A stretch of DNA of 64,000 bases from Emydura subglobosa (taxonomy: Eukaryota > Chordata > Testudines > Chelidae). Both the position numbers and the translations under genes were made by a program. The DNA lies in the NCBI GenBank assembly GCA_007922225.1, contig ML680037.1:3702876-3766875 (forward strand). Reading direction: 5' to 3'. The notes beneath the pieces were generated by a model that searched no databases, was not told the DNA's origin, and saw nothing but the letters and a program-made list of their open reading frames with translations. Shown here in pieces: positions 22,201 to 37,500 of this stretch. The first letter of the stretch is position 1. The number at the start of each line of letters is the position of its first letter.

Positions 22201-25200
22201 AATCCTGTCTCCATGCTGTGGACTTGACTAGATGACCTCTTTAAGTCTCTTCTAGCCCTAACATTGCTATGATTCTAAAAGCTGCTATATGGTCATAAGT
22301 TGAACTCTGTTATTTGTGAATTAAGCTGACAATGCCTTTAATTGTTGTTTGTCTTAAAAGGACTATTAGCCATTATTTTATAACTAGAGGCACAGTCATC
22401 TTAATTAGTCACAAGTAACAGTTTAGTTTGTGATCAAACAGCTGCCTTCACAACCATCTTCCTGAATCCACATCTATCATAATGTCATAGTAAGTTTGCA
22501 ACCATGCACTGTGGAAGAAGAAAGCCCATAAGAAGACAAAAAAAGAATAAAGAAAAGAACAAAACAAAGATCTGGAGGAGAAAGAAGACACAAAAAAAAG
22601 GGAGCAGAAAAAGGAATACAAAGCAGTATCATCTGACAGGTAGGAAAAACAATTTTATAGAGAAAGAAAAAAGAAAAGCACATCTGGTGCTCCACTTTCA
22701 AAATATATGTCTTAGATTAAATGATCAAAGATCGCAAAATATAAATTTATAAAACATTATCACAGAGGTACAATCTCTATTTTATAATAATCTACTCTGG
22801 CTGCTTCTTTTGTATCTGAAGTTGCAATCCTCAATTTGTAATACAGTATTTTCCACAAACACCAATATAGCATAATGACTTCCAGGGAGGAATAAGATTT
22901 GCCATACATGCCACTTTATTCTAGCTTAGAGTAAATTAATAACAAAAAACTTTCATTTTGTGGAAATGCCTCAAGTAATAACAGAGCTAGTTAAACAAAT
23001 AATGGAAAAGGCAAGAAGAGTTTATTCTGCAGAGATATTTTTCAGATTTCTCTGTGGTATAAGAAGAGCTTTGAAATTCTTTTGGCCAGTACTGCAGGAC
23101 CTAACTGGTTTCGCTCTGTTTGGAGCTCATCAGCTGCAGGTAACGGCCTAATTAGGTGTCAAGCACACTGTGTAAGAAAGGAACCTGTAGTAGCAGAAGG
23201 GAGACTTGTGCATTTGCAGTGCTGAATAAAATGTTTTCTTAATTTTTGAGTAACATATCTTAAATGAAGAATGACAGCTAATTGCTTTTACAGTGCAAGT
23301 GAGAAGTGCATGTGCTTTTTAGTGCTTACAGTCCTAGGTTAGATCCCCCACTAATCATCATGGCATCTGTATTATGTTTACCGTATGTGGACATACTTAG
23401 CTGGTGAAATCAGTTCTTAGTATTTCTGTGCAAACACCCAGGTAGGTCATAACCAGTTTGAATGTAGAGACTAACCAATTAAATCATTTCAATTTAGGCA
23501 TATTTCCAACTACAAATACTCTTGAAAACTTGTAGAAGGGTTTCATTCTACCAAATTAATAACCAAAACCCTCTCAATCTCTAAATTAGTTGAGTTAGCT
23601 TCCAATGGTAAACTGTGACATTGAAGAAGAAAACCAGGAGGTAAATGTGCTGTGTTTGGTGGGATTTAGTGACTATCTTCAGCAAAAATTTCAGATGTGG
23701 GTGAAAAACCACTTAAACCTTATGGAATACAGGAAAAAGAGGATCAGCCACTAAAACCTAGATCTTATTTACTTTCCTAGTTGATGTAAAATAACAATAA
23801 AAATACTTCTAGAAATAGACTGTTTAAAGAACACAAGCAATCTGAACTTCATTTTTGACTAGATAAAAAGGAGGAATGTTTCAAACCCCACAAGTTCTTT
23901 ACAACACCTGTCTTTTAATGGTAGAAAGAATGAAGACATAGAACCCTAAAAAGTTAAATGATGACAATACATAACTAGTAGATGTATCTTGATTGTGGCC
24001 AAAGCCTGCCCAGACTTGCTAAAACTAATTAGCTAATTAAACTTCCATATCAAAATATTAAGAAGTGAGGTAGACAGAGGGCTTAAATTGTCTTAAGCTT
24101 ACACCAAGGATTGTCTCCATATCAAGGAACAAGTCTCTCTTCTTGAACTTTTATAGAAATTCTAATGGTACTTTTCCCCACTTATTTTGAGTATTTATTG
24201 TTTATATTAACCATGCTGCTTTTCGCCGGAGGGGGGGAAGGGGGGTCGAGGGATGGAGAGGGGTGTCAATGGACAGGGTTCAATTAAAGATCTGATCCTG
24301 AATCTGAAATAAGAGTCAAATGAAATAGGCAGAGTGAACTGTGACATGGTTAGAAAAGCAGAACATGAAAATTAGTAGCTTACATCAGAAATAAAAGATT
24401 TACATATACCATGTCTCATCTTCTTGATTACATGATGAAGATGCAGTGAATGAAAAGCCTGAAGTAAGTCCTAACTCTAAGCTAACAGAAAAGTATCCGT
24501 CACTGAGAGTGGATGATTTTTTGCTCTTAAATTGGATAGAGAACAGATTTGTCCTTTGTGGTAACTATGGTATCACCATTTTTGGGGAACAGGTTTGGCT
24601 ACAGATTCCTTCCTTTATTGATCTTCTTGCCAATGTCTCAAGTCATCTGCAAATAATCATCATTCTCCACAAGATGAAGGGCAGCTGGAAAAAAAATGTT
24701 TTATCCATCACTCTCAGATTCATGGTCTCCCAGCATCACAACTGAATGTCAGCTCCTTTTCCTCTATCTTGTCCCATCTCCACATAAGGCAGACTGGGGA
24801 ATTGAACCTGGGTCTCCCCACATCCCATAGGAATACCCTAATCCTTAATCCATTGCTTAGGGCACTCCCATGAGATGTGGAAGACCCAGAATCAATTCCC
24901 CACTCTTCTGATGTGGGGAAGTCATTGGGCCTGAAACAAAGGGGATGACTCTATAGCGTGCTGGTTAGAAGACTCACCTTCAAGTCCCTGTTTCAATAGC
25001 CAGTGAACTGAAACATCAGTTATTCACCCAGCTCTAGAAATAATGGATCTCAGAGATAAGCATACTGATCTCTTCACCTCAATACATTTATGTTCAATCT
25101 GGTTTCTGTGGACATTAAAAGACCAAGCACAGTCACATGCTTTAAGGGTATGTCAAACAATTTACGAGCCTTTTCCTCTACTAATTAAATTACTAGATTT

Positions 25201-28200
25201 AAAGTTAATTGAATTGTTGTTAATCTGAGCAGGATATTGAAACTACAATAATGCTACCATTAGGGAATGCAAACATTGTTTGGACAGGGTCAGAAAACTC
25301 TGAATGCTCATCAGGTTCCTGCTCTTCATCATCATCATTATCAGTCTCTGACTGTAAGTGCTCAACACACATCAAGACACTTCAGAATGGAAAGAAGATC
25401 TCCAACCAACAAAAGAAAAAGATCTAACATCTCTCTATGATCAGAGAATCCCCAGAGTGAACATCAGATTCCATTCCAGATGAAGCAGAAGTCAATTCAG
25501 AAAAGCTCTCAAATCCAAACCATCTGAAACGGGAGTAAGATCCTCCCTATAGAAGAAGAATGAAGTGCAATAACAGGGAAATCAGATTATTTGGAGCCAG
25601 AAGAGATACATCACTATCTCTTAAGAAGTAGAGCACTGAAGGCTGCTGCTGGAACCAAAGAAATAACTGTGCCAATATTAGGGTCCAGTCAAAACTAGGA
25701 AGGCCAACATAACGGCAACTGTTTGATCCTAACAGCACAGGATTAGGGAGTCACCCTCAGCTGCAGCCTTCAGATCCAATGATATACCTGCACCTATGGG
25801 ATTCTTAGATGTAAGTCCCAGTGAGGTGTCCAAGAGAAATGGTTTGATTGATATCTCCATTCTTAAAACTTCTAACAGAGTTCTTGATGTCCCAGTATGC
25901 AAGAAGCAAACTTGTGGACCAAGCCCTAGAATACAGAACAACTTAGGTTAAAAGAGCCCTCAGATCTGGCAGATTTCTTGGGGCACATCAAATTGACCAA
26001 GACTTGAATCCAAAAGATGGGTTCACTATATTAGCCATGCTTTAGGCACCACCTCTATGAGAAAAAACCTAAGCCAACACTCCTTTTTCACATTTGGTCT
26101 AAGGAGTAAAACTGGTAGAAACCAACCATTACACTTCAGTGAATGCCCCTTGCTTTAAGCAACAAGCGTGCTGGTCTGTAAATGGGTATTTTTATATTGC
26201 AGGAAGGCCATCACTTGAAACTACACTTCTTTTGAGGTTTGACCATGTCGGCCCTTTGAGATAAGAATGAGTTTTCCACGGTCAGGACCCAGACTCAATT
26301 TATTCATATACTAAAGCTAACAGAACTAGCCATGACTTGAAGCCAGAACCACAAGCAATCAAACTGACAAACAAATTGACTGTTTATTGTCCCCGGTAAC
26401 TCAGCCCCAGTATGGAGATAAGGATGATACCAGTACCAAATGGCACCTTGGAATGGCACAAGCTGATGTTAATTCTAACAAACACATTTTTTGCTCAAAA
26501 ATCCTAGGTCTAGTAAGTACACTACTCTAACAAGTAAAACTAACAGGGAAAACAAGAAAATTTGAGCCAACATTCTGTTGAGCGTGATGATGTTTACAAA
26601 ATCTGTGGTGGTGAAAGAGAAACGGAGGACATTTGGGGTCATAGTGACATATGTGCCCTTACATTGAACATTTGGATACAGGGGATGGCATGTGCATAGC
26701 CCCAGTGAACACTGCTTTTAGATGATTCCATGCTCACAGTAGAGAGGACATGAACATCTTAAGAGTGGGAGCATGCAGAGGTGATCAGATGAGAATCAAA
26801 AGTTTCAGGCTGCATTCTTCACAGCAAGTTATTAGCAATATTCACTGATTTCTCAGTCATTGACTAAAGCAGGATCCCATGACCCTATGATCTAGAACAA
26901 AAAATACCTGTACAATAACTGATGCTGAAATTCATTGAGTGTAAAAAGGAATGTTTGAGACATGATATTTTTCCCCATACAGAGCATAGCATTTGAAGCA
27001 CATGCTCTTGCACGTCTTTTTAAAAGTTTTAATTAATGTAGGAAACATGAAAAAGCTAGACAAAATGAAGTAAAATGTTGCAAAATTTAAAGTAAATAAA
27101 AATACCTTTTAACTGTCCCAGGAGCACCAGGAGGAGTGCCCAATATTGTTCTGTGCAAAAAATAATTTTTACAGTGAATGTGAGGAACAGATACTAAAAA
27201 CTAAGTTTTCCTTACATTTATCCAAGATGGCTGCTGCTGTTGCTACCTGAGTTATACTATTATTGGCAGATGTCTATAAGACTCAGTGAACTAAATTAAG
27301 AGAAACTTCAGCCAAGTGTTATTAAAAGTGCACTGCATTTAGCAGGAAAAATACCAAACAACTAGAGTTCTTCATGTGTAGGAAAAAGTACAGTCTGCAG
27401 TGTGTAGGATTGACATTTGTAGTGTATATAGAAAGGTACAGTACTTCCCCTTCAACACAAAAGTGACCTCAAGTAGGCAATTATGCCCTCCCAGCCTATT
27501 ATTTCAGGCTTTATATCCTATTTTGTCATATTCTCAACACAGTAAACCTCAACTCTACACACATCTTAATAATAAAAATCCACATGCAGTTCCCCCTTTT
27601 TGCCCCCCCTCTTACTTGTCTTTTACCTACCTTTTGGGAAGGAGATGAACAGGATAGTAGAGAGCTGGAAGAAGTGAAGGAGGAAAAAGAAGAGATATAC
27701 ATAGGTTGAAAGAGGACGAAAGGAAGACAAGAAAAAAGGAGCTGAAAAGGAGCGGAGAGAAAAAGGACAAAAAAGAGTTGAAAAAAATACCCTAATGAAT
27801 GAAAGTGTACTTCAGCCGCAATTTATAAATACCTGGATAGCATTATTAAAGTTTTTTAAATGTATTGATATAATGTTACTTGAATACAATAATAAATATT
27901 TAGTAGTTAAAGAATAAGTGCTTTACATTTTCAGTGCAGTCAACAAACATTGTTTATAAACTCACAATTAAATAATTCACAAATGGGATTCAAATATACC
28001 AAACAAGATTTACATAGGATTCACGTACATTTAAACTGATACTGATCCAGCAATATTTACTGAGGGAAAAGCATCTTCAATAAGCACTGTGAAAACTGTT
28101 ACTTTGGTGACCAAGTGAATTGACTGTGACACCAACTTATAGAAAACGGCCTCTCTGGCAAACTCATTTCATGTGTCCCCCTACTATTTCTTCCTTAAAC

Positions 28201-28501
28201 ACTATGCTCCATGCTTGTGCTCTTACCTCACTCTTCACACTTATTGGGCTGGTGGGAGACTGAAAGGAAACTCTGATGCAGTTGTTTTGTAAACCACAGC
28301 CTCTGCTAATTGCTAAAGACACTAGTGCAGCTCACCTGATTGTATCTAAGAGTACCATGTGAAAGTTCTTGGGCAGATCCATATATACCGATATTATGTA
28401 ATAACAAGCTATGAAAATTTGAAAAGAGGGCATTAATGGCATTCTAGGCTCTTTTATTTAAGTTACCTGGGTTTTTTAAATTTATACTTAAGTACATAAC
28501 A

Positions 28502-28543
<42 letters not shown>

Positions 28544-31500
28544 ACACCACAAGAAAGGCAGCTGAGAGCAGGAGCAATGAAATGGAAAGTCAATGTTAGA
28601 AAATATATTAGAAATTAATTCTAACTTGTCTTTGCTTTAAAGTATTATCAATACATCACATGTATAAAACAGACTCAGAGATGTACTGATACATGCCAAG
28701 TCACATACATTCATCATGTGTCATGTGGATTCTATTCCAGATCACACAATGATTTCAGTTTTGACCAGTCACTCTTTTCTCAACTATTCTGTTGCTCTTC
28801 CATCTGATTTCATATACAAAACCAATGAGAAGAAATGCCTAAAAATTATAGGAGACAGTACATCTACTTCCAGAAGATCAAATAGTTTATGGAACATCTC
28901 ACCCCTACCTTATGCAAAGCCTCCTTGTGTTTTGAACAACCAAGGAAAGAATTTTCACAATGTAAAAAAAAAAATGTAAAAAAATCTTACCCATTGGTAC
29001 CAGTAGGTCTGAAGTTAGATATAAATTAATCATTACAGGTTGTCCAACAAAAGGTGACAAAATCAGTAATTACAGAAGATCCATCGTGCCAGATTCTTCA
29101 TTTCAATCCATAATACATTATCACTAGTCCATTATTTCTACTACCTATTATTTAATTTAGGCATTTGCTCTTGCTAATTTAATTTGCTCTTTTTCCACCC
29201 TGTCCAATAACAGGAAAACTTTAATTGATCTCCCCTTTTAGCATTTAAGAACTTGTCCTCTCTCTCCTCTTTATTTATATGTTGTGCAGTTAGAAGTTGT
29301 GCAGATAGTCAAAAATATATTGTCTGTCCAACTGAAGAGAGATCAGTCTAGGATAAAAATGGAGGAACCATTTTGTATAATTCTAGCCAAAACAGAGAAA
29401 AGAAGAAGAAATGGGCAAAATTAACACTCTCAGTAACAAGAAGGGGGTTCTGTCACCATTTTGTTGTCATTTTTAAATCTCTCTTACCTTTTCTCTCCCG
29501 TTCTCCATCAACACATATTGGCCAATCTCCTACAGCAATGCAGAAATCCAGAAAAGAAAAGGAAACACACCAGCATAATAGAGGAAAAGGTTGCAAACGT
29601 GGAGAGCACAGTATAAAACAGCAGTAGAGGAGAAAGAGATACTTAAAATAAAGGTTCTTGGGCAAGAGAATTCAAACTATGATAATCCATGCAGTAAAGA
29701 ACTGGAGAAAAAGATTTTTTTCCTAACATTTCTTTGATAAAAGAAATGAAGCAAAGTTGTACTTAATTTAAATAAGGTATTCTGGAGAATGGGCAAAGCA
29801 TTACATTTATTCACCAATCAAAAAAACAAAGAAAAGAGAATTGTAAAAGATTCTGCACTGTTGATTGTGAAAGGTTACTATATGAACCTCATTTATGTAG
29901 GACTGCATAATTTGGGTGGATGGGGGGGAAAGAAGACAGATTTTAATTTGGAAACAAGAGTGAAAGGAAAGAAATATAATCCTAGCATGATCACTTTTCT
30001 TCCAAACAATAGAGGTAAGTAGTAGCTGTCTCAAATTTTCATTTGTTGAAAAGAACAAATACTGAAGACAAATTCTGAATGTATCAACACTTCTTACCTT
30101 AAGGACAGAACATTAAAAAAGCTTTAAGATGACAGCTGATGTTTACAGTGGCATTGTAGTTACTTAAATAACTGAAAAACTTCCTATTATATATTATACC
30201 TCTATAAAGGGTATATTTTGCTATAATCACTATTTTAAAATAAAAGCCTATATTTTGAAGTTAAAATATTTCTTATAAAAGAAATGCTTTTTACTTTTAA
30301 TAGAAAGTTCATATGCAATTAGAATTATAGAACAACTTTAGACCTTTATCTATGCTAAGAAAAGTGTTTTCTTTTGACCTATAAATATTAATCATGCATT
30401 TTTACAAATTTGTGCAATAACTTTGTGGTGTTTGTAAAAATACAAATACAACAGAGACATTTTATTTTGAGTGGTAAACAGTACGTTTAGGAATAAATGT
30501 GAAGACAGGTTCTTATAGAACAGACATGCTGTATACAATATACAAGGTATAATCAGACAGAACACTTTAACTTTGTAATTTAAAATATGTTTACCTCATA
30601 TTCTTTTCTGCAAACTTTCAAAATGTCATTTTTTGAAGAAGCCTGAAAGATAATTAGATTCCTGCATTAATGTATAGCACAAACTAATCAATAATGAAAC
30701 CATGTAGCAAAGAAAAAATATAATATAATTATATTTAGATAAGCTATAAACTTCATCCATTTGCATAGTTTCTTCTAGAGAAACAGAATTAAAGTTTTTT
30801 ATGGTTCTGGGACAACATGATGGGCACATTTTGCATTTTATTCAAATCAAATCATGTATTTCTCCACTAAGCTGGTTAGAAAAACAAAAACACCATAGGA
30901 AGCATCAGAATTTGTGTTTATGTTAAAAGTGGTTTTCCCCATTAGTTCTTAAAAAAATAAGCCACAATTTTTAGCAATGGGAAAAGCCCATCCAGACCAA
31001 CATGTCTGCACTAAAAAACAAATTCTTAATGCCACTTTCTTCTTTCCCCACCAATCACACTGCTAAACCCCTTTTCCTACAAAAGACTCTTGCTATCACT
31101 GATAATTAAAATGTAATCTCTTGAAGGTAATCTTTATTCTGTATCAGTAATGATAAAAATTTCAAGTATGTTTACAATCTTCGCTTCAATTGCTTTCCCC
31201 AGTAATTTAAAACAAAGGAAGAACTTGGGCATTTCTTTGTGATAATGCTCTTGGAAATATAGTATGAAAAGTACTGTGAAATGAGAACCTAATACACTTA
31301 TTTTGCTATTAGTCCTTGTGATGACAGTATTTGTACTACTATTGACCTGATCTGATTTTCACTTAAGAGACAGAAAATCCTGTAGGAGTCAATGGGAGCT
31401 GTGCTCTCTTGCACAAAGGCTGAGCTTGGTCTTGTGCCAGCTCATGGAATTTTCTGAATTTAAAAGCAAGCAGTATTGGAGTAAAAACCAAATATTTTCT

Positions 31501-34500
31501 CAAAATGCTTGACAGTTTGATAAAATATGAGGACAACAATTTAAATGCATATTCTGGAAAATGCATCTCTCAAACAAATAAATTGAAAAGTTGGCTATAG
31601 GAAAGAATATAGATTAGATACTATGACAGCACAACACAGACAGTAAGCAACGGTGTTTACCACACAGAGAAAAAAGCAGCAATCAAAGAAGCAAAACACC
31701 CACCATGGCACCTAAAAATCCCAAAGTTTGTGAAAACGAAGCATAAGCCACAATCCCTTTTCAGCTTGTCACTACTTTCTATTTAGAGAGATGTTTCCTT
31801 CACTTCTGAAAACAGAAGGAAATGTAAGAAACCAAAAATTGAGACTGACCAAAAATAGAATTTAAAAACAAATGATATTTTTTTGTGGACTTTTGCTTTT
31901 GTGTTTTATTTAAAAGGATGCGTCTGGGAGTAATCAAGTCTTTCACAAAAGACGACCAATGACTATGCACTCTGGACTTTGCAGATGTTTATATATATCT
32001 TAGCGCCATTTTTCCTATTAAAAATCTGAGAAGCATTCTGTGACTAAATTCATGTATTGCTTCTAGGGTTGTCATTGGCACATTTAGAAATGGCAACTTC
32101 AGATCACAGGCTCATCAATATCTTGGAAGGGATCCAAAGAACAGTTTATGCTGTCAGTGGGATGCTGACATCTTTAAGATTCGAACTACACATAGCAGGA
32201 CTCAGAAACAGCCAATTTGTGCCAAAAGGCTGTGCCTACACCTCTCTGAATCTACTATGTTGTTCTCCAGAATTTCAGCATTCATTAAAAAAAAAAAAAG
32301 CAAGAAATCAAACACAGATGTCTATCTCAGTCTGCAGTGAGCCTGAAACTATAGTTCTTAGAAGTGTGAACTCATTTTATTAAGATATTAACTAACCTGT
32401 CCAATGATGACAGCCATTATGACATTTAAATTATTTAATTCTTCATGTAAGAAAGGAGGGAGCAACACTGATCTACACAATTTATTGTGAGCCACTTTTT
32501 ATGTTACAATACAAGTTAGTGGCTTTTGGGAGAGTCCAACACGTTTTTCCTTCTCCAGTCAAGAAGAAGCCAAGCCCAAAGAGCCTAGCAGAGCCCACTG
32601 GCAACTCCACTGCAAAGGAAGCAAACTCAAGCAGTCTAACAGAGCTCAGGGATCAAACGTGATTTACAGTGAATGGCATCTGACTTTGGTAACTCATACA
32701 TGGAGCTTAATCTGTGGGTGGAGATTGGAAGCATCAAATTACCTTCCACCCTCCCCAATCTGTCTTGTGATCCAAATAACAGCTTGTCCCTACAAACATG
32801 TTGGCATACACAGGATCATTTCTAGACATGGGTCAACTAATGTACTTCCTGCTCCAGGAAAGAAGCTGGATACAATGGGTCTGGAAGAGAAAATCTGCCA
32901 GAGCTACCAGGTATAAGTAAAGACAATGCTACAGATACCAGACATGATGGCAGCAATAGTAGAAAAAATTATCAGAATTTACTTCAAAATGTCCTTTCTT
33001 CAGTAATTTAGTCCACAAATTGGTTACTTTAGCCAGATTGTAGCTTTGGGGCAGAACAAGGCCCATCACTTACTGACCAAAGGGAAATGCCCCTACCCCT
33101 GAAGTTCCCACCAGCTGAGATATCTTTTACATCCAGGATAATTCTAATTTAGCAAATGATGTAGAAATTGTACTAACTATACTATGGAAAACTTAATAGA
33201 TTCTCCTAATGCAGAGAATGGCGATAATTTCCCCATAAGAAATAAACTACTGACTGTTTCAGAAAAGAAAGTGAAGGGAACGTTACTCACTCCATGCAGT
33301 AACCGTAGTTCTTCAAGGTGTGTCCCCCTTCAGGTACATATGCACTTCTGAAGCCCATGATCAGAGATTTCTAGCTAGCAGTGCCCATTCACCCCACGCA
33401 TACCCTCTGCCACCTTGTGGCAGACAGAGAGGTTATATAGAGGTGTGTGAGCAAACCGCCCTCAGTTCCTTCTCTACTCAGTCATCCTTTAAGGAACATC
33501 CAGAACAGAGGGGAAGGAAGGCAGGTAATAGAGCACCTATAGGGACAAACATCCCGAAGGACTGCACAGTGTGACATTTTCTTCTTCTTTCAGTAGCGTC
33601 CCTATGGGTGCTCCACTTTAGGTGACTTCCGAGCAGTATCTGCAGAATGAGGAAGTGGCTTCAGAACAGGATCCAGAACTGAAGATAGTACCGCAGAGCC
33701 AAGTGACACATCAGATCTGATGGCATGCTCTGAAAACTTATGAATCGAAGACCAAGTAGCAGCTCTATATAATTCAGAAGCTAGAATATTCTTTAAAATG
33801 CAGTAGATGTCACTTTTGATCTGGTTGAATGTGATTTCACCTAATGGGAGTTGGGAGAGGGTGCTGAGCATCTGAAGATTCACAGCAAGTGTAGGTATAA
33901 CTTGATATCCATTTTGAAAGACTTTGGGTAGAAAACGGGGGCCACGGTAGACCTATCCGCAAAAGATATGAAGAGTATAGTCAATCAAACTGCTTAGTTC
34001 TATCCAAATAGAAGACTAAAGCCCTTTTAACATCCAGGGTATGGAAACTGAGAACTGTGAGGTTTCAGAAAATAAATCAGTAGATGGACAGGCTGGTTAA
34101 GATAGAAATTTAACATAACCTTGGGTAGGAATATGAGATGTGGACTTAAAGAAACCTTACCTTGAAAGAACATGGTTGTGGGGGGAGGGGTGGATCTGCC
34201 ATCAAGGCTCCAATTTCCCCAATCATATAGGTTGATGTGATGGCAACTAGGAAGGCCGTCTTCATAGATTAATGAAGAAGGGAGCAGGTAGCCATTGGTG
34301 CAAATGGAAGTCTTGTGAGGTGGTTAAGGACCAGACTGAGGTCCCAAGATGGAATGGGCTGTTTAACGTGGGAAAAGAAATTATTTAGACCCCAAATAAA
34401 TCTAGATCATTCCAAGTGAGCAAAAATGGAGAATCCCTCAGTTGGGGGATGAAAGTCTGATATGGCAGCGTGGTGTACCTTGACTGAGCTGATGTATAAC

Positions 34501-37500
34501 TAGATGTCTTCAGATCCAGCAAGTAATCAAGGATTAGGGAAAGGGGAACCAGCTCAGGCTGGAGGTAGTGACAACCACATCAGTGGGCAAATGGCTTCCA
34601 TTTCTGCAGGTAAGTAGGGCAGATTGATGTTTTTGTACTGCATAACAACACCTGCTACACCTCCATAGAGCAGGAAATCTCTATTCCTGAGAACCATCCA
34701 TGAGCCAGGCTCTGAGATGCAGAACCGACAGGTTGGGGTGAAAAACTTGGCCTGCATCCTGAGACAGAAGCTAAGGAATAGTTAGGTTTGGCAGTTGGAC
34801 ACAGAGCTGAAGCAGGTGAGGGTACGGAGCTTGTCTTGGTCAGGCAGGTACATAAGAATGGCCATACTGGGTCAGACCAATGGTCCATCTAGCCCAGTAT
34901 CCTGTCTTCCAACAGTGGCCAATGCCAGGTGCTTTAGAGGGAATGAATAGAACAGGTGATCATCAAGTGATCCATCCCATCGGCCACTCTCAGACTCTGG
35001 CAAACAGCAATCTCTGCCAATACTGGCTAATAGCCATTGATGGACCTATTCTCCATGAACTTATCTAGTTCTTTTTTGAACTCCATTATAGTCTTGGCTT
35101 TCACAATATCCTCTGGCAAAGAGTTCCACAAGTTGAGTGTTGTATGAAAAAATATTTGCTTTTGTTCATTTTAAACCTGCTGCCTATTAATTGCATTTGG
35201 TGACTCCTAGTTCTTGTATTATAAGGAGTAAATAACACTTCCTTATTTACTTTCTCTACACCAGTCATGATTTTATAGACCTCAATCATATCCCCCCCAG
35301 TCATCTCTTTTCCAAGCTGAAAAATCCCAGTTTTATTAATCTCTCCTAATATGGAAGCTTTTCCATGTCCCAATCATTTTAGTTGCCTTTTTCTGTATCT
35401 TATCCAATTCCAATATATCTTTTTTGAGATGGGACGATCAGATCTGCATGTAGTATTCAAAGATGTGGGCGTATCATGGATTTATAAAAAGGAAATATGA
35501 TATTTTCTGTCTTATTATCTATCCCTTTCCTAATGATTCCCAACATTCTTTAGTTTTTTTGACTGAAGCTGCAGATTGAGTGGATGTTTTTGGAGAACTA
35601 TCTACAGTGACTCCAAGATATCTTTCTTGAATGGTAACAGCTAATTTACACCCCATCATTTTATATATATAGTTGGGATTATGTTTTCCAATGTGCATTA
35701 CTTTGCATTTATCAACACTGAATTTCATCTACTCATCGTATGAGAATAACTCTGGCATTGTCCTGCCTGATCTTGTTTATCACCCTTCGGATCGGGACAT
35801 TGGAGGAAAGGAATAGAACAGACTCCTCTGCCACAGTAGAAGGAAGGTGTCCCCCAGATAGTGTGACCCAGACCCCTTCTCCCCAAACAGAAGAGAAGAC
35901 ACTTCCTGTTCCCAGAAGTGGCAAAAAGGTCGATCTCTGGTCCTCCCCATCTCTGGAATGTCTTGGAGGACCTGAGTGTCCAGCTCTCATTTGTATTTGT
36001 GGGAGAAGTGTCTGCTATGCACATCAGCAGTGGTGTTCCATATGCCTGGAAGATAGGCTGCTGAAATCTGGATGTGTTTGGTTATGCATCAGTTCCAGAG
36101 CTTCTTAGCTTCAGCACGCAAAGAGAGGGCTCTTGCTCCTCCTTGTTTCTTAACGTAAAACATGTCCATCATAACCCTCATCAGTTTGCCCCAGATGAAA
36201 AGCAGGAAATGGAGGTAAGTGTTCCTGACTGCCCTGAGCTCCAACAGATTGATGTTGAGACTGGTTTCATGGGTCATCCATCTGCCCTGAACTGTAAGGA
36301 TACTGGAGGTGGGCTCCTCACCCTAACAGGAATGTATCAGTTGTTAGTCTGTACTCCTTGCACCAATACTAACGTGGGTTTCGTTCACTCAGATGTAGGC
36401 CCAACTCCAATAAGGGCCTTTTGAGTGAATGATAACCCTGCCTCAAAAGACCAGCCTTTGAGAAGCCAGTCATCAAAGTAAAGGAAGATGAGAATCGCTT
36501 CTTGCCGAACTTAAGCTGCCACTACTGCTAGAACCTTCAAAAAACGCTCTTGGGCTAAAGATAGACCAAAGGGAAGCATCTGGTAGTGGAAATGATCTTG
36601 GCCTACAGTGAATCATAGAGATTTCCTATGCAATGGGTGTCTGGCTATATGGAAATAGGCATCTTGTAGGTCAAGGGACGAAAACCAATCCCTTTCTCTA
36701 AAGCAGAAATTATAATAGCTAGAGTCACTATCCTGAACTTTTGAGGTTTCAAGAACTTGTTCAGCTGTCTTAGATCTAAGATCAGCCTGCAACTTCCATC
36801 CTTTTTTGGTAGTAGGAAGTATTTTGGGTAGAAACCTCTGCCCCTATAAGGGGCTGGCTCTATCACACCTATCTAGAGGAGAGAGTCTACTTCTTGTCTT
36901 AATAGAAGCCTGTGAGAGGGTTCCTTGAAAAGGGATGAGGAAAGGGGTTGGAAGTGAAGGAATGACAAAAACTGTATGGTGGAGCCCAATGTTTTGACCT
37001 CCAAGACCAATTGGTCTGTGGTGATCCACTCCCAAGCCTAATGGAAATAGATAAGGCGTTCCCCAAAGGAAGAGAAGTGGGCTAAAAGGTGCAATGGTAA
37101 AATCAGAGGAATGGAGTATTCGAACTTCAACCAACCCACCAAAAGTGCTGTTTAGATGACATCTGGGTCATGGAGGGAAGATGGGTGGTCCTCTTCCTTT
37201 GAAACCTGTGTCTCTTTCTGTGGGGTTCTGTTGGTCTTTGGTACCCCAAGAACTGAGGAGGGCATTCTGTGAGCTATAAAACACTTCTTGCTCATAGGTG
37301 TATAAATTCCCATGGAACACAGGGTAGCCTTGGAGTCCATAAGAGTGTACTGGGAGTCATTCATGCTCTCTGAGAAGTTTGTGACCATCAAAGTGGAGAT
37401 CCTCTACCACGTTTTGGGCCTCCCGCAGAAACTACAAAAGCTGGCGCCAGGACACCCTGTGCATAACTACTGCCATGGAGATGGTCTTGATAGCAGCAGC

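Noticed and set aside
22504..22752. Lysine- and arginine-rich 82-codon frame
   Set aside because: It is the translation of a purine-rich simple tract, with no domain or splice context.
24446..24745. 99-codon plus-strand frame as a possible intronic gene
   Set aside because: No recognised motif, no conserved neighbour, and random frames of this length are expected in 64 kb.
28505..28540. Tandem repeat considered as a CRISPR-like array
   Set aside because: It is an uninterrupted GT dinucleotide run without spacers, in a vertebrate intron.
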